Below are positions 17,574 through 26,600 of a stretch of 64,000 nt of DNA, piece by piece. How positions within the stretch are numbered: position 1 is the stretch's first letter; every line of letters begins with the position of its first letter. Source of the DNA: CAZPZZ01 sp964591245 (GTDB taxonomy: Bacteria; Acidobacteriota; Vicinamibacteria; Vicinamibacterales; UBA8438); the NCBI GenBank assembly GCA_964591245.1, contig CAZPZZ010000002.1:22736-86735 (forward strand). Direction: 5' to 3'. The notes under the pieces were generated by a model, which was not told the DNA's origin, searched no databases, and saw only the letters and a list, made by a program, of their open reading frames with translations. The position numbers and the translations under genes were made by a program.

Positions 17574-18995
17574 ATGACGGACGCGACACAACTGGCGGTT
17601 ATCGGAGGGGGACCTGGGGGATATGCGGCAGCGTTTCTGGCTGCGGATCTGGGGCTGAAGGTTGCGTTGATTGACGAGGCAGCCAACCCGGGTGGCGTCT
17701 GTTTGTATCGCGGATGCATGCCATCAAAAGCGCTGTTGCACGTTGCCAAGGTGTTGACTGAGGCGAGTGAGGCGGAGGCGTGGGGAATCCGCTTCGGTGA
17801 CCCGTCTATTGATCTCGAACGCCTGCGAGCCTGGAAGGACGGAGTGGTGGGGCGTTTGACCGGCGGTTTGGGACAACTCAGTACCCAGCGGGGCGTGACA
17901 TATCTCCAGGGGCGAGCTGAACTTCTGGGGCCGCGGTCCGTTCGAGTGGTTGCCGGTGATGGTACGGCGCGAGAGTTGACGTTCGAACACGGGATTCTCG
18001 CGACCGGATCACGACCGGCGACACCGGCGGCCTTGTCGCTTGAAAGTGACTGCGTCTGGGACTCAACTCGTGCGCTCGACATGGCGTCGATTCCTGATTC
18101 ATTGCTTATTGTGGGCGGTGGTTACATCGGGCTCGAACTAGGGTCCGTTTACGCTGCCTTGGGGACGGCGGTTACCGTTGTTGAGATGACGGCTGGCCTG
18201 CTGCCAGGAACAGATCGTGACCTCACGGCAGTAGTGGCGCGGCGACTCGAGGCGTCGTGTGAGGAAGTGCTCCTGGAGACGACGGTCGCGGGATTGGTGG
18301 ACGAGGGCGACCGGATCAGGGTGACCCTAGAAGGAAAGGACGTGCCGCCGCGAGAGCAGTGTTTCGACCGTGTGTTGGTCGCCGTGGGACGGGTGCCGAA
18401 TTCTGAAATTGCGGGGCTGGAACGAACCACCATCCAACGCGATGGGCGTGGCTTTGTGGTGGTCGATGGCCAGCGACGGACGGATGAACCAACACTCTTC
18501 GCAGTTGGAGATCTTGTTGGTGAGCCGATGTTGGCGCACAAGGCGAGTCATGAGGCCCGGACGGCCGTGGAGGCGATTGTTGGCCGCCAGGCGGTGTTCG
18601 AACCGGCGGCGATACCGGCCGTGGTCTTCACTGACCCCGAGATTGCATGGTGCGGCCTTACCGAGGCGCAGGCGTCAGCCGAGGGTCGCGCGGTTCAGGT
18701 GTGTCGTTTTCCCTGGGCGGCATCTGGCCGGGCCGTCACTGTAGACCGACCAGCGGGGCTGACGAAACTGATTGTGGATCGGGAGTCCGAAGAGATTCTC
18801 GGTGTCGGCATTGTCGGGAGCGGAGCCGGAGAGCTGATTGCGGAGGGAGTTGTGGCGATGGAAATGGGTGCTACGGCGTCGGATCTACGTCTCTGTATTC
18901 ATCCGCATCCCACGTTGTCTGAGACGCTGATGGAGTCAGCCGAAGTCTTCTTTGGGCAGAGTACCCATGTGTATCGACCTAAGCGATCCCGCTAG
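17574..18995 (+). CDS. lpdA: Dihydrolipoyl dehydrogenase
   Basis: A 473-residue flavoprotein, the E3 component of pyruvate/2-oxoglutarate dehydrogenase-type complexes. FAD site GGGPGGYAAAFLAADLG at 11-27; redox-active disulfide in GVCLYRGCMPSKALLH (Cys43, Cys48); NAD site IVGGGYIGLELGSVYAALG; second FAD motif FAVGDLVGEPMLAHKA; catalytic CIHPHPTLSE near the C-terminus. The sequence CLYRGC departs slightly from the commonest CLNVGC. The ATG has GGAG five bases upstream. It runs tail to tail with lipA, with a 17-base overlap of the two coding ends. No E1 or E2 genes are in the window. Confidence 0.95.
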   Translation: MTDATQLAVIGGGPGGYAAAFLAADLGLKVALIDEAANPGGVCLYRGCMPSKALLHVAKVLTEASEAEAWGIRFGDPSIDLERLRAWKDGVVGRLTGGLGQLSTQRGVTYLQGRAELLGPRSVRVVAGDGTARELTFEHGILATGSRPATPAALSLESDCVWDSTRALDMASIPDSLLIVGGGYIGLELGSVYAALGTAVTVVEMTAGLLPGTDRDLTAVVARRLEASCEEVLLETTVAGLVDEGDRIRVTLEGKDVPPREQCFDRVLVAVGRVPNSEIAGLERTTIQRDGRGFVVVDGQRRTDEPTLFAVGDLVGEPMLAHKASHEARTAVEAIVGRQAVFEPAAIPAVVFTDPEIAWCGLTEAQASAEGRAVQVCRFPWAASGRAVTVDRPAGLTKLIVDRESEEILGVGIVGSGAGELIAEGVVAMEMGATASDLRLCIHPHPTLSETLMESAEVFFGQSTHVYRPKRSR

Positions 18996-19965
18996 TCCGG
19001 CCCATGCTACTCGTACCGGTTGCCTCTAGGGCGTCGGCCTGTTCGTGTGCATGGTACGAGCTTCGCACCAGTGGGCCCGACTCAACGTGGCCAAACCCTA
19101 GGTCTGTGGCGATGTCTTTGAGAGCCGAAAACTCGTCCGGGTGGTAGAAGCGGGCGACAGGCAAGTGGGCCAGTGAGGGGCGGAGGTACTGGCCGATTGT
19201 CACGATGTTACAGTCGGTTTTCCGGAGATCGCGCAGGGCTTGGTTCAATTCCTCCCACGATTCACCCAGACCAACCATTAGGCCAGATTTTGTTGTTAGC
19301 CGGGGCTCCCGTTGTCCTGCGCGCCGAAGGAGGTCGAGGGCGCGAGCATAGTTTCCACCGGGACGAGCCCGACGGTACAAACTCTGCACTGTTTCGAGGT
19401 TGTGGTTCAGCACGTCCGGGTGAGCGGCGAGCACTGTTTCCAGTGACTCCGGGGAGCCACCAAAGTCTGGCACAAGTGTTTCGATACGGCAGGAGGGTCT
19501 ACGGGACCGGACCGCATGAATCGTGTCCGCGAAGATACCGGCGCCTCCGTCGGGTAGGTCATCACGGTCGACCGAAGTGATCACCACATAATCGAGTGCA
19601 AGCGTTGACACGGCATGAGCGATTCGCGCTGGTTCGTTGGTGTCGACCTGGGCAGGTTGGCCGTGTTCGACGTTACAGTAGGCGCACGCCCGCGTGCAGA
19701 TGCTGCCGAGGATCATGAAGGTTGCCGTGCCGTGATCCCAACACTCTCCGATGTTTGGGCAATTCGCTTCCTCGCAGACCGTGTGGAGGGAGCTCTCACG
19801 AACCAGCTGCTTGAGGCGCAAGTAGCCGGGGCTGCCGGGTGATTTGACCTTGAGCCATCGTGGTTTGCGTCCCGCCGGTAATGGTTCCCCGCGGATTCGG
19901 CGGCCTCGATAGAACGTAGCGGGGGCCGTGACGATATCACCCGCGGAACTGTCCGTTCTCGTCAT
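18979..19965 (-). CDS. lipA: Lipoyl synthase
   Basis: A radical-SAM enzyme of 328 residues that inserts two sulfur atoms into octanoyl groups on E2/GcvH lipoyl domains. Auxiliary [4Fe-4S] cluster cysteines C64, C69 and C75 (CEEANCPNIGEC), radical-SAM CTRACAYC (C90, C94, C97), and the C-terminal VRSSYHA motif whose Ser coordinates the auxiliary cluster are all present. The start is taken as ATG 19965; an upstream TTG would add an unlikely Arg-rich stretch. Its partner lpd is convergent. LipB and lplA are not in the window, so octanoyl supply is encoded elsewhere. Confidence 0.96.
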   Translation of the reverse strand: MTRTDSSAGDIVTAPATFYRGRRIRGEPLPAGRKPRWLKVKSPGSPGYLRLKQLVRESSLHTVCEEANCPNIGECWDHGTATFMILGSICTRACAYCNVEHGQPAQVDTNEPARIAHAVSTLALDYVVITSVDRDDLPDGGAGIFADTIHAVRSRRPSCRIETLVPDFGGSPESLETVLAAHPDVLNHNLETVQSLYRRARPGGNYARALDLLRRAGQREPRLTTKSGLMVGLGESWEELNQALRDLRKTDCNIVTIGQYLRPSLAHLPVARFYHPDEFSALKDIATDLGFGHVESGPLVRSSYHAHEQADALEATGTSSMGRTSGIA

Positions 19966-20066
19966 ACGGCGATGGTAACGCCTGGCTCGAGAACCATGCA
20001 ATGGTGTGAAACGTTCAGGGTCGAGTAGAATGCCCGCGCTTTCGAGATGAATGAACGGATGAGAAT

Positions 20067-20420
20067 GTGACTGAGAAGGACTGCCCCAAGCGGACGTTTA
20101 CCCTGACAGAGGCGCAACAGGCTTTACACGAGGTCCGGGCTCTCACTGAGCGTGCGGTTTCCGAAGTGGAGCGCCTTTCGGCAGATATTCAACAGATGGC
20201 GGAGACGGATCCGGCGAGGACGGTTACGGCCAAAGAACTCGATGCCGTGGTGGTGGCCTGGACCGGCGAGGTGCAGGTCATGGGCGTGGAAGTAAAGGGG
20301 CTGTGGTTGGTCGATTTCGACAACGGTGACGGTTATTATTGCTGGCGATACCCAGAAGCCTCAATCCTTCACTACCACGGGTACGACGAAGGTTTTACAG
20401 GGAGGATGAAGATTGTCTGA
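20067..20420 (+). CDS. DUF2203 family protein
   Basis: A 117-residue soluble protein: the first ~55 residues form a coiled helix (FTLTEAQQALHEVRALTERA), then a short beta domain with GVEVKGLWLVDFD, YYCWRYPE and HYHGYDEGFTGRM. This pattern, including the W-R-Y/F-G-E-like end, is that of DUF2203, a family of unknown function. The GTG at 20067 is chosen because GGATGAG lies upstream. It lies between lipA (divergent) and the ferredoxin gene. No operon link is clear, with 143 bp before the ferredoxin. Confidence 0.8.
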   Translation: MTEKDCPKRTFTLTEAQQALHEVRALTERAVSEVERLSADIQQMAETDPARTVTAKELDAVVVAWTGEVQVMGVEVKGLWLVDFDNGDGYYCWRYPEASILHYHGYDEGFTGRMKIV

Positions 20421-20563
20421 GATGTTCCCGACTTGAATGGAACCACTCGGGCGCGGTATCCTCTTAGGGCGGTCGCGGAATAGTCCGCATTCGCTTTGTG
20501 ATAGCTCGTGAATACAACAGTCTTCGCTGTTGCGGCGGCAGGGCGAACGAGACGGAGGGCTTG

Positions 20564-20827
20564 ATGGCATACACGATTTGTGAACCCTGTGTGGGGACCA
20601 AGGATACGGCCTGCGTGGACGTGTGCCCTGTGGATTGCATCCACCCGCGCAAGGATGAAGAAGAGTTCGAGGCTGAAACGATGCTCTACATTCATCCAGA
20701 TGAATGTATTGACTGTGGTGCGTGCGTACCGGCCTGTCCGGTGGAAGCCATTTTTGAAAATGACGAAGTCCCGGAACAGTGGCAGAGTTTCATTGAAACC
20801 AATGCCACGTGGTTCGAGGGCAAGTAG
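20564..20827 (+). CDS. 7Fe-type [3Fe-4S][4Fe-4S] ferredoxin
   Basis: An 87-residue electron carrier. N-terminal Cys pattern C6, C9, C17, C21 (DVCPVDCIHP region) and C-terminal C48, C51, C54, C58 in CIDCGACVPACPVEAIF resemble Azotobacter FdI-type ferredoxins, but with three extra residues between the second and third cysteines. EDEVPE-type helices follow (here NDEVPEQWQSFIE). ATG 20564 has GGAGGG eight bases upstream; the longer frame lacks this. It is 15 bp before nuoB and 560 bp before nuoI, so it may share their transcript and hand electrons to the same hub; that is inference. Confidence 0.9.
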   Translation: MAYTICEPCVGTKDTACVDVCPVDCIHPRKDEEEFEAETMLYIHPDECIDCGACVPACPVEAIFENDEVPEQWQSFIETNATWFEGK

Positions 20828-20842
20828 CCGGGTGATGCGTCA

Positions 20843-21379
20843 ATGGGGCTAATCGAACATCGCTTCGAAGATAATTTCATTACCACCAATCTTGACAAGG
20901 TGCTGAACTGGGCCCGTCAGTCTTCCCTTTGGCCGATGGGGTTTGGTTTGGCGTGCTGTGCCATCGAGATGATGGCCACCTCCGCGTCTCGTTTTGATAT
21001 CGCACGGTTCGGAGCTGAAGTGTTCCGGGCGTCTCCCAGGCAGGCCGATCTCATGATCGTGGCCGGGACCGTCACCAAGAAGATGGCTCCCGTGCTTCGG
21101 CGGTTGTATGATCAAATGCCGGAGCCCAAGTGGGTCATCTCGATGGGGAGCTGTTCGAATGCCGGTGGGCCTTTTCCAACCTACTCTGTGCTGCAGGGGG
21201 TCGATAAGGTTGTGCCGGTCGACGTCTACGTTTCCGGATGTCCGCCCCGGCCGGAGGCTCTGTTGTATGGGCTCATGCGACTCCAAGACAAGATACGCCG
21301 CGAGAATACGGTGCTTCGCAAGGAGCGCGTCGTGATGGCGGGGCAGACAGAGCCGATTCTCGTCGAAGATCGAGGGTAG
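20843..21379 (+). CDS. nuoB: NADH-quinone oxidoreductase subunit B
   Basis: A 178-residue complex I subunit carrying the N2 [4Fe-4S] cluster: tandem Cys in GFGLACCAIEMMATS, the third Cys in SMGSCSNAGG and the fourth in VYVSGCPPRPEAL. N2 is the last iron-sulfur cluster before quinone. Normal length. The usual nuoA upstream and nuoC/D downstream are absent; nuoI follows at once, four bases later. The starts and cysteines are intact, so it looks functional, with other subunits presumably elsewhere. Confidence 0.96.
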   Translation: MGLIEHRFEDNFITTNLDKVLNWARQSSLWPMGFGLACCAIEMMATSASRFDIARFGAEVFRASPRQADLMIVAGTVTKKMAPVLRRLYDQMPEPKWVISMGSCSNAGGPFPTYSVLQGVDKVVPVDVYVSGCPPRPEALLYGLMRLQDKIRRENTVLRKERVVMAGQTEPILVEDRG

Positions 21380-21383
21380 CCGC

Positions 21384-21854
21384 GTGCAGCAGCTGTCGAA
21401 GTTCCTTCGGATGGTATTTTTGGTTGACCTCGTCAAGGGGTTGCTGGTTACGCTTAGGTATACTCCCCAGCCCGCGTTTACGTTCCAGTATCCTGCCGAA
21501 CGGCGCCCTGTTGCTCCCCGCTTCCGGGGTGTCCTGCGGCTCCAGGTGGAGCCGGAGACGGGTGCTCAGACGTGCATCGTGTGCGATCAATGTGCGAAAG
21601 CCTGCCCTGATGAGTTGATTTTTCTTGGTGGGCACCGTGAGCCAGGGCACAAGATCAAAGTCCTCGATTTTTTCGACTTCAATCTTTCTCGCTGTAGTTT
21701 CTGCGGTTTGTGCTCAGAAGTCTGCCCGACGAAGCCCGTGAAAGCCCTCATCATGAGTGAGGACTACGAGCTGGGCAGCTACAACCGACAGAAGCAGATA
21801 CTGAGGGTGGACGACATGTACGATGGTGTCGCCATCGAGCAGTACACCCGCTGA
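21384..21854 (+). CDS. nuoI: NADH-quinone oxidoreductase subunit I
   Basis: A 156-residue peripheral-arm subunit with two [4Fe-4S] clusters (N6a, N6b): CIVCDQCAKACPDELI and CSFCGLCSEVCPTKPV. The N-terminal RMVFLVDLVKGLLVTLRY helix and YPAERRPVAPRFRG match NuoI. Starts with GTG. It lies four bases after nuoB, an uncommon order since nuoI normally sits between nuoH and nuoJ. It could equally serve a related quinone or ferredoxin-linked enzyme, but complex I is most likely. Confidence 0.94.
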   Translation: MQQLSKFLRMVFLVDLVKGLLVTLRYTPQPAFTFQYPAERRPVAPRFRGVLRLQVEPETGAQTCIVCDQCAKACPDELIFLGGHREPGHKIKVLDFFDFNLSRCSFCGLCSEVCPTKPVKALIMSEDYELGSYNRQKQILRVDDMYDGVAIEQYTR

Positions 21855-21925
21855 ACCTTTACACTGCACACTGCGCCGGGCCTCTTTCCGGTATCCTGTC
21901 TGGCGTCGTGCCGCTGGAGGTGGAT

Positions 21926-23431
21926 ATGCGACTCTCGTTGCGCACCGTCGGGATGGTGATGGCGAGCGTACTCGCGGTACAAGTCTTTCTCGGTGCACAG
22001 TTAGGGCCAGACACGGCCCGGAGTGAGACTAGGCTTCAACTCGCAAACTTGCTGTTTGACGACCAACGGTACTGGGAAGCGATTCCCGTCTTCGACGATG
22101 CAAAGGACGACGCTTCGTCGGACCAGTTCATTCGTGCTTCGGTCGGCTTGCTTGGAGCGCTGCTGCAGGTTGCGGAGTTTACCCGTGCACAAGCCGAAGC
22201 GGAGGTTCTCAGACGGTTGGCGCCGGGGGATCCTGAAGCATTAGCACTTGTGGGTGATGCGTTATGGGCGGGCGGACTCTTCGACGAGGCCGAAGAGATC
22301 TATCGCGATGTCTTGACGCTTGATCCAGAGTCTGGCAGTGGAAGAAACGGCGTCGCAAGAAGTCTTGCGACCCGGCACGAACTCGAGGATGCGCTGGGTT
22401 GGGCGCAAGCTGCCATTGTGGTGGAACCGGAAGCCGCCATATTCCATCATACGCTTGGCCATATCTATCAGCGGATGCGCCAATTTCCACCCGCGGCTGA
22501 TGCCTACCAGCGTTACGTCGATTTACTTCCCACCGCCACGAACCTGGAGAAGGCGGAATGGGCTCGCGCGGAAGTTCAATTCTTGCGTTCATTTGGAGAC
22601 CGGCCAGCGATGGAACTGGCCGAACCTGGTGTCGTTCACACGATTCCGTTCAGACTCATCCGAGACAAGGTTGTTGTTCGTGGTCGTGTGAACGGCGGCG
22701 AGGTTATTGATTTTGTGATGGATACCGGGGCGGAGCAGACGGTGCTCTCGCAACCCGTGGCTCAGCGTCTCGGGGTTCAACCGATTTCGAATACTCTCAG
22801 CGCAGGGGTTGGTGAGGTGGGGTTGCGCGGGCTGCAGGTGGGACGACTGGAGTCGCTAGAAGTGGGATCGCTGCGCGTGAGCAATCTTCCGACATTGATC
22901 AAGAGTCCGCCTCTCGGCGGGCTGCCAACTCCGGAAGCGGAGGGTTTTTCCCCGCTTGCGCTCGGCCTGTCGATGACCGTGGATTACGATCGTCAGGAAC
23001 TTATTATTGGAGAGGAACTTCCGGAGGAGCCGTTCGATGTCGCGTTGCCGCTTCGGCAGCACCGGCTCACCGTTGTGCGAGGTGTCGTTGATGGGCAGTA
23101 CCCTCGAAGCTTTGTCGTCGATACTGGTGGCGAAGTGATATCTATCAGTCAGGGGACGGCCAATCTGCTGCCGCCGCTGTCGGTGCGTCGGGTGCCGGTA
23201 CGGGTGTACGGCACCTCGGGATGGGATGCTGAAGCGTATGTTCGCCCGGGAACCAATCTGGCGTTCAATCAACTCCTCTACCGTAATCATTCAGTCGTCG
23301 TCTTGAACCTGCACCGGCCGAGCGCGTTGCTCGGTTTTCATATCGGCGGGATCGTGGGACACGCGTTCCTCAGTAACTATCGCGTCACGTTTGATCTGAA
23401 CCGCAGTTTGTTGAAGCTACAACAACTCTGA
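21926..23431 (+). CDS. TPR and tandem retropepsin-like aspartic protease-domain protein
   Basis: A 501-residue exported protein. Signal peptide to about residue 25 (VLAVQVFLGAQ); TPR-like helices about residues 33-220; then two retropepsin-like (aspartyl protease PF13650-type) domains: VIDFVMDTGAEQTVLS with Asp266, and SFVVDTGGEVISIS with Asp399. Each has the conserved D-T-G followed by a GxxL-type strand pattern (LALGLSM, LLGFHIG). Retropepsin active sites need two Asp, so the two domains could pair within one chain like pepsin lobes, which is an inference. ATG 21926 has GGAGG five bases upstream and is preferred over GTG 21908. Role unknown. Confidence 0.8.
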   Translation: MRLSLRTVGMVMASVLAVQVFLGAQLGPDTARSETRLQLANLLFDDQRYWEAIPVFDDAKDDASSDQFIRASVGLLGALLQVAEFTRAQAEAEVLRRLAPGDPEALALVGDALWAGGLFDEAEEIYRDVLTLDPESGSGRNGVARSLATRHELEDALGWAQAAIVVEPEAAIFHHTLGHIYQRMRQFPPAADAYQRYVDLLPTATNLEKAEWARAEVQFLRSFGDRPAMELAEPGVVHTIPFRLIRDKVVVRGRVNGGEVIDFVMDTGAEQTVLSQPVAQRLGVQPISNTLSAGVGEVGLRGLQVGRLESLEVGSLRVSNLPTLIKSPPLGGLPTPEAEGFSPLALGLSMTVDYDRQELIIGEELPEEPFDVALPLRQHRLTVVRGVVDGQYPRSFVVDTGGEVISISQGTANLLPPLSVRRVPVRVYGTSGWDAEAYVRPGTNLAFNQLLYRNHSVVVLNLHRPSALLGFHIGGIVGHAFLSNYRVTFDLNRSLLKLQQL

Positions 23432-23444
23432 GCGTGGGACGGAA

Positions 23445-23568
23445 CTGCGTTCGGGACGCGGTCGTATGAGTTCCCGAACAACGCAGCCCGGGAACTCCGT
23501 CTTGTCGGAGCCGGGGACGGCCAAGTCATCGCCCATCTCTATAGAGAGGGAGCGCTCTGAAAACTCCC
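23445..23568. terminator. Hairpin-rich convergent intergenic region
   Basis: Between the ends of two convergent genes lie successive inverted repeats. Hairpin 1: 23445-23456 with 23472-23486, 12 bp with a 3-nt bulge (AAC, 23477-23479). Hairpin 2 follows directly: 23487-23491 and 23495-23499 with 23506-23515, 10 bp with a 3-nt bulge (GAA) and a 6-nt loop. Then a perfect 12-nt palindrome TCTCTATAGAGA at 23536-23547, and GGGAG/CTCCC at 23548-23552 and 23564-23568. They could end both transcripts, but no U-tract follows, so a Rho-dependent or structural role is possible. Confidence 0.45.
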
Positions 23569-23636
23569 GGTGGTCTCACTGCCGGCCAGCGTCTCTAGCC
23601 CTGTTCGAGGGTCGGGTTCCCCTTCACCGCGTCACA

Positions 23637-26600
23637 TCAAAAATCGTATCCCATCCAGAAGTCGAATCGAGACTGTCTGAATGCGTCGCTGCCACCTTGA
23701 CTGGCAAATAACACGTCTTCCCACTCGCGGTTGAAGAGTGTGGGCCATGACCAGTCGAAGTGGAATGGGATGCCGATTAATGACGTCGTGAGCCCGAGGC
23801 CATACGAGGCCCGGCCATTCATCAGTCGGAAACCTGACACCGTGACGGGGGGGCCTCCTACTGGCGCAAAATTTCCTGTCTCCGGGTCGAACGCGTAGCC
23901 AATCGTCGGATTGTAGGTTTCCGCGTCTCGCGAGAAGAAGGTAAAGGGTTGCCCGTTGAGACTGGCTCCACCGGCGTTGAAGAAAAACGTACCGCGGATG
24001 CCGCCGAGGACCCCGATTGGGGTAAGCATGGCTTCTACTAATGGGAATCGCAGCTCGGCGTTGAAGAAGCCGCCTTTGTGGCCGATGAATTCGAGATATT
24101 CATAGCCGCGCATTTCGGAGTTTCCCCCGAAATACACGAAATCTGGGAACTGGCCATAACTTTTGAATCCGCGCCCTCGAACGGCGAAGACCCCAGTTTC
24201 ACCGATGCGCTTGTAGTAGCGAGCGTCGGCATCGAGGGTCTGCTTGCCCAGGAACATCGTGCCTACAGAGGGTGCATATTGGTATCCGAATCGCATCGTG
24301 TTGCCAGAGACTGGACCGAACTCTCGGAACACTGTGGTCTCCTGCACGAACGAGACACCGACGGGTATCGATGCCCCGTTTCGAAAGAGTTGTGTTCCGT
24401 ATTGGTTCTCCTGGAACTGTCGCGACTGGTCGGCGAGGCCCTGGTTGTTGAAGCGTTCGTTGAAATGGAACATGCCCCCGGTGAGTTCGATCCGCCGGAA
24501 TCGGTCGAAGGGGTAGATTCCGAATACGTTCCCGCCACGTACGGTCTGCACGGCAAGGGCGTCATCCCGATTCAGAAAACCCAACCCTGGACCGAAGAGG
24601 CCCGCTTGGCCATAAAAAAATGATTCTTGTGAGAAACCCTGTGCCGCGAATTGGAAGCGGCCGCTCAGATTCGCGTAGGACCCAGCGAACGTCCGATACT
24701 GGGAGATTGAATACGCGAAGAGAGTGAAATTTTGGTCTCCAAGCACGTCACTGAACGAGATCGAGGTGCCGCCCAGAAGATCGCCGCCGCTAGTGGCTCC
24801 GACTTGTACCGGCGGGCGGCCATCGAGAAACATTTTTTCGAAACGGCCCTTGCGCCGGTTATTGGCGGCAATGAGATTGTGTGTCAGTGGTGCCTGGAAA
24901 TCGATGGTTGGTCCGGGAGAGCCAAAGTCGCTGGTCGAGGCGGTATAAAGTGGCTCGTCTCGTACTAGCGTGTGGACCCCGTACTCACCTCTGAAATAGG
25001 TAATGAACCCGATTCGTACCTCATCGTCACCAGGCAGTACGATGGTCGACACGTTGCCGGTTGCGGTGTCGGTGTATTGCCGGAGTTCGCCGGTGTTGAG
25101 ATCGAGGGTCCAGATGTTGTAGATCTCGCCGTTGGCGGCCATTTCGGTGTCTATGGGGGCGAAAGGGTCGGTGGCGGTCGAGGCGAACGCGAGCGTTTCG
25201 TCGTCGAGAAACTGTGCTGCCGCTTCGTCGAAGGTGCCGAATGTCAGTTGAGTCTTCTCTTTGGTGGCCAGGTCAAGTTTGAACAGTTTGTTGTTCCCAC
25301 TGATCCGCGCGAGGTAGACGAGGTAGGAGCCGTCTGGCGCATAGGTGGGCGCGTAGTCGGCGAACTCGTCGTTCGTGAGATTCGTAACCTCGCGGGTTTC
25401 GAGATCGAGCTCGTAGATATCTCCTACGGCATCGTCAAGCGCAGAAAACACGACCGTCCGTCCGTCTGGAGAGAAATCTGGCGATTCGGGTTCGTCGACC
25501 ATTTCCAAATCGATTAAGTCTTCAACGTCTCGGGTGATGACGTTCTGGATCATGAGCGACCGATACTTTCCCTTGCGCACGAAATACGCTAGCCGGTCGT
25601 CCGTCGGTGACCAGGACATCCAGGGAATAGAGTTCCATCGGGCGCCTGGAATTGAGATCGACTCGAATCCATAGTCCTGGTTGAAGCCCTCGGTCAGATT
25701 GTGCACAACCTCACCGTCTTCACTCGACATGAGTACGATGTCGATTTCTCGGTCCTTGCGATTCTGCACATAGGCTGCGATCAAATCGCCAGAGAGTGAG
25801 GGCTCGATAGAGACGACGGCCATCCATTGCGTTTGCAACGGGTCTGGCGCTAGATCTCGGCCGTAGTCATCTGGCCGCTCCTTGTCTCGAAACGCTTGAA
25901 ACCGACGACGAATGTACGACTCAAACTCTGAGTCGAATTCTTCGGCTGGAATGTCGAAGGCCTCCTCGTAAATATCGCCGCCGCCTCCGACTGCGGTCCT
26001 TCGCAAGGCGAATAGAAACTCTCGGACGCCTTCCTTTCCCCACTGTTCCTCGATGAACTCGAATGCAGCGTGCCCGAGGTTGTAGACAACACGGAGATTC
26101 GTGAATCCGCCGTAGCGCTCGAATTCGCTCATCCTGGGTAGGATGTCTGAAAGAGCGGCATCGCGGACCGACATGAGGTCGAGTGGTCGCCAGACGCCGG
26201 CCATGTAATCGGCCAAGCCTTCGTCGACCCACAGAGGAATGTTTCGTCGAATTACCGATCGCGGAATGATGTCAAACGCGAACTGGTGCGTAAGTTCGTG
26301 CGTGATCAAGCGGTAGAGTTGATCAGGCGGTTCATCGATCGGCAGCGCGATTCGCTGGCGGAATGGTTCCGCAAATGCACCGACGCCTTCTGAGACTGCT
26401 CCCGGAATGATGTTCTGTTGTTCGAACTCGCTGTGCGTCTTGAAGACGACGAGTGGGACGAGATTAGCGAGGTCATGCGTGAGGTCTGCGCTAACCTGCG
26501 CGTAGGCGCTTTCGGCGTAACTCGCAACGCGCTCGAGATGCCCCTCTAACTCCGGGTAGTAAAAGATTTCAAAGTGGTCGGTTTCATAGATGTGCCACTC

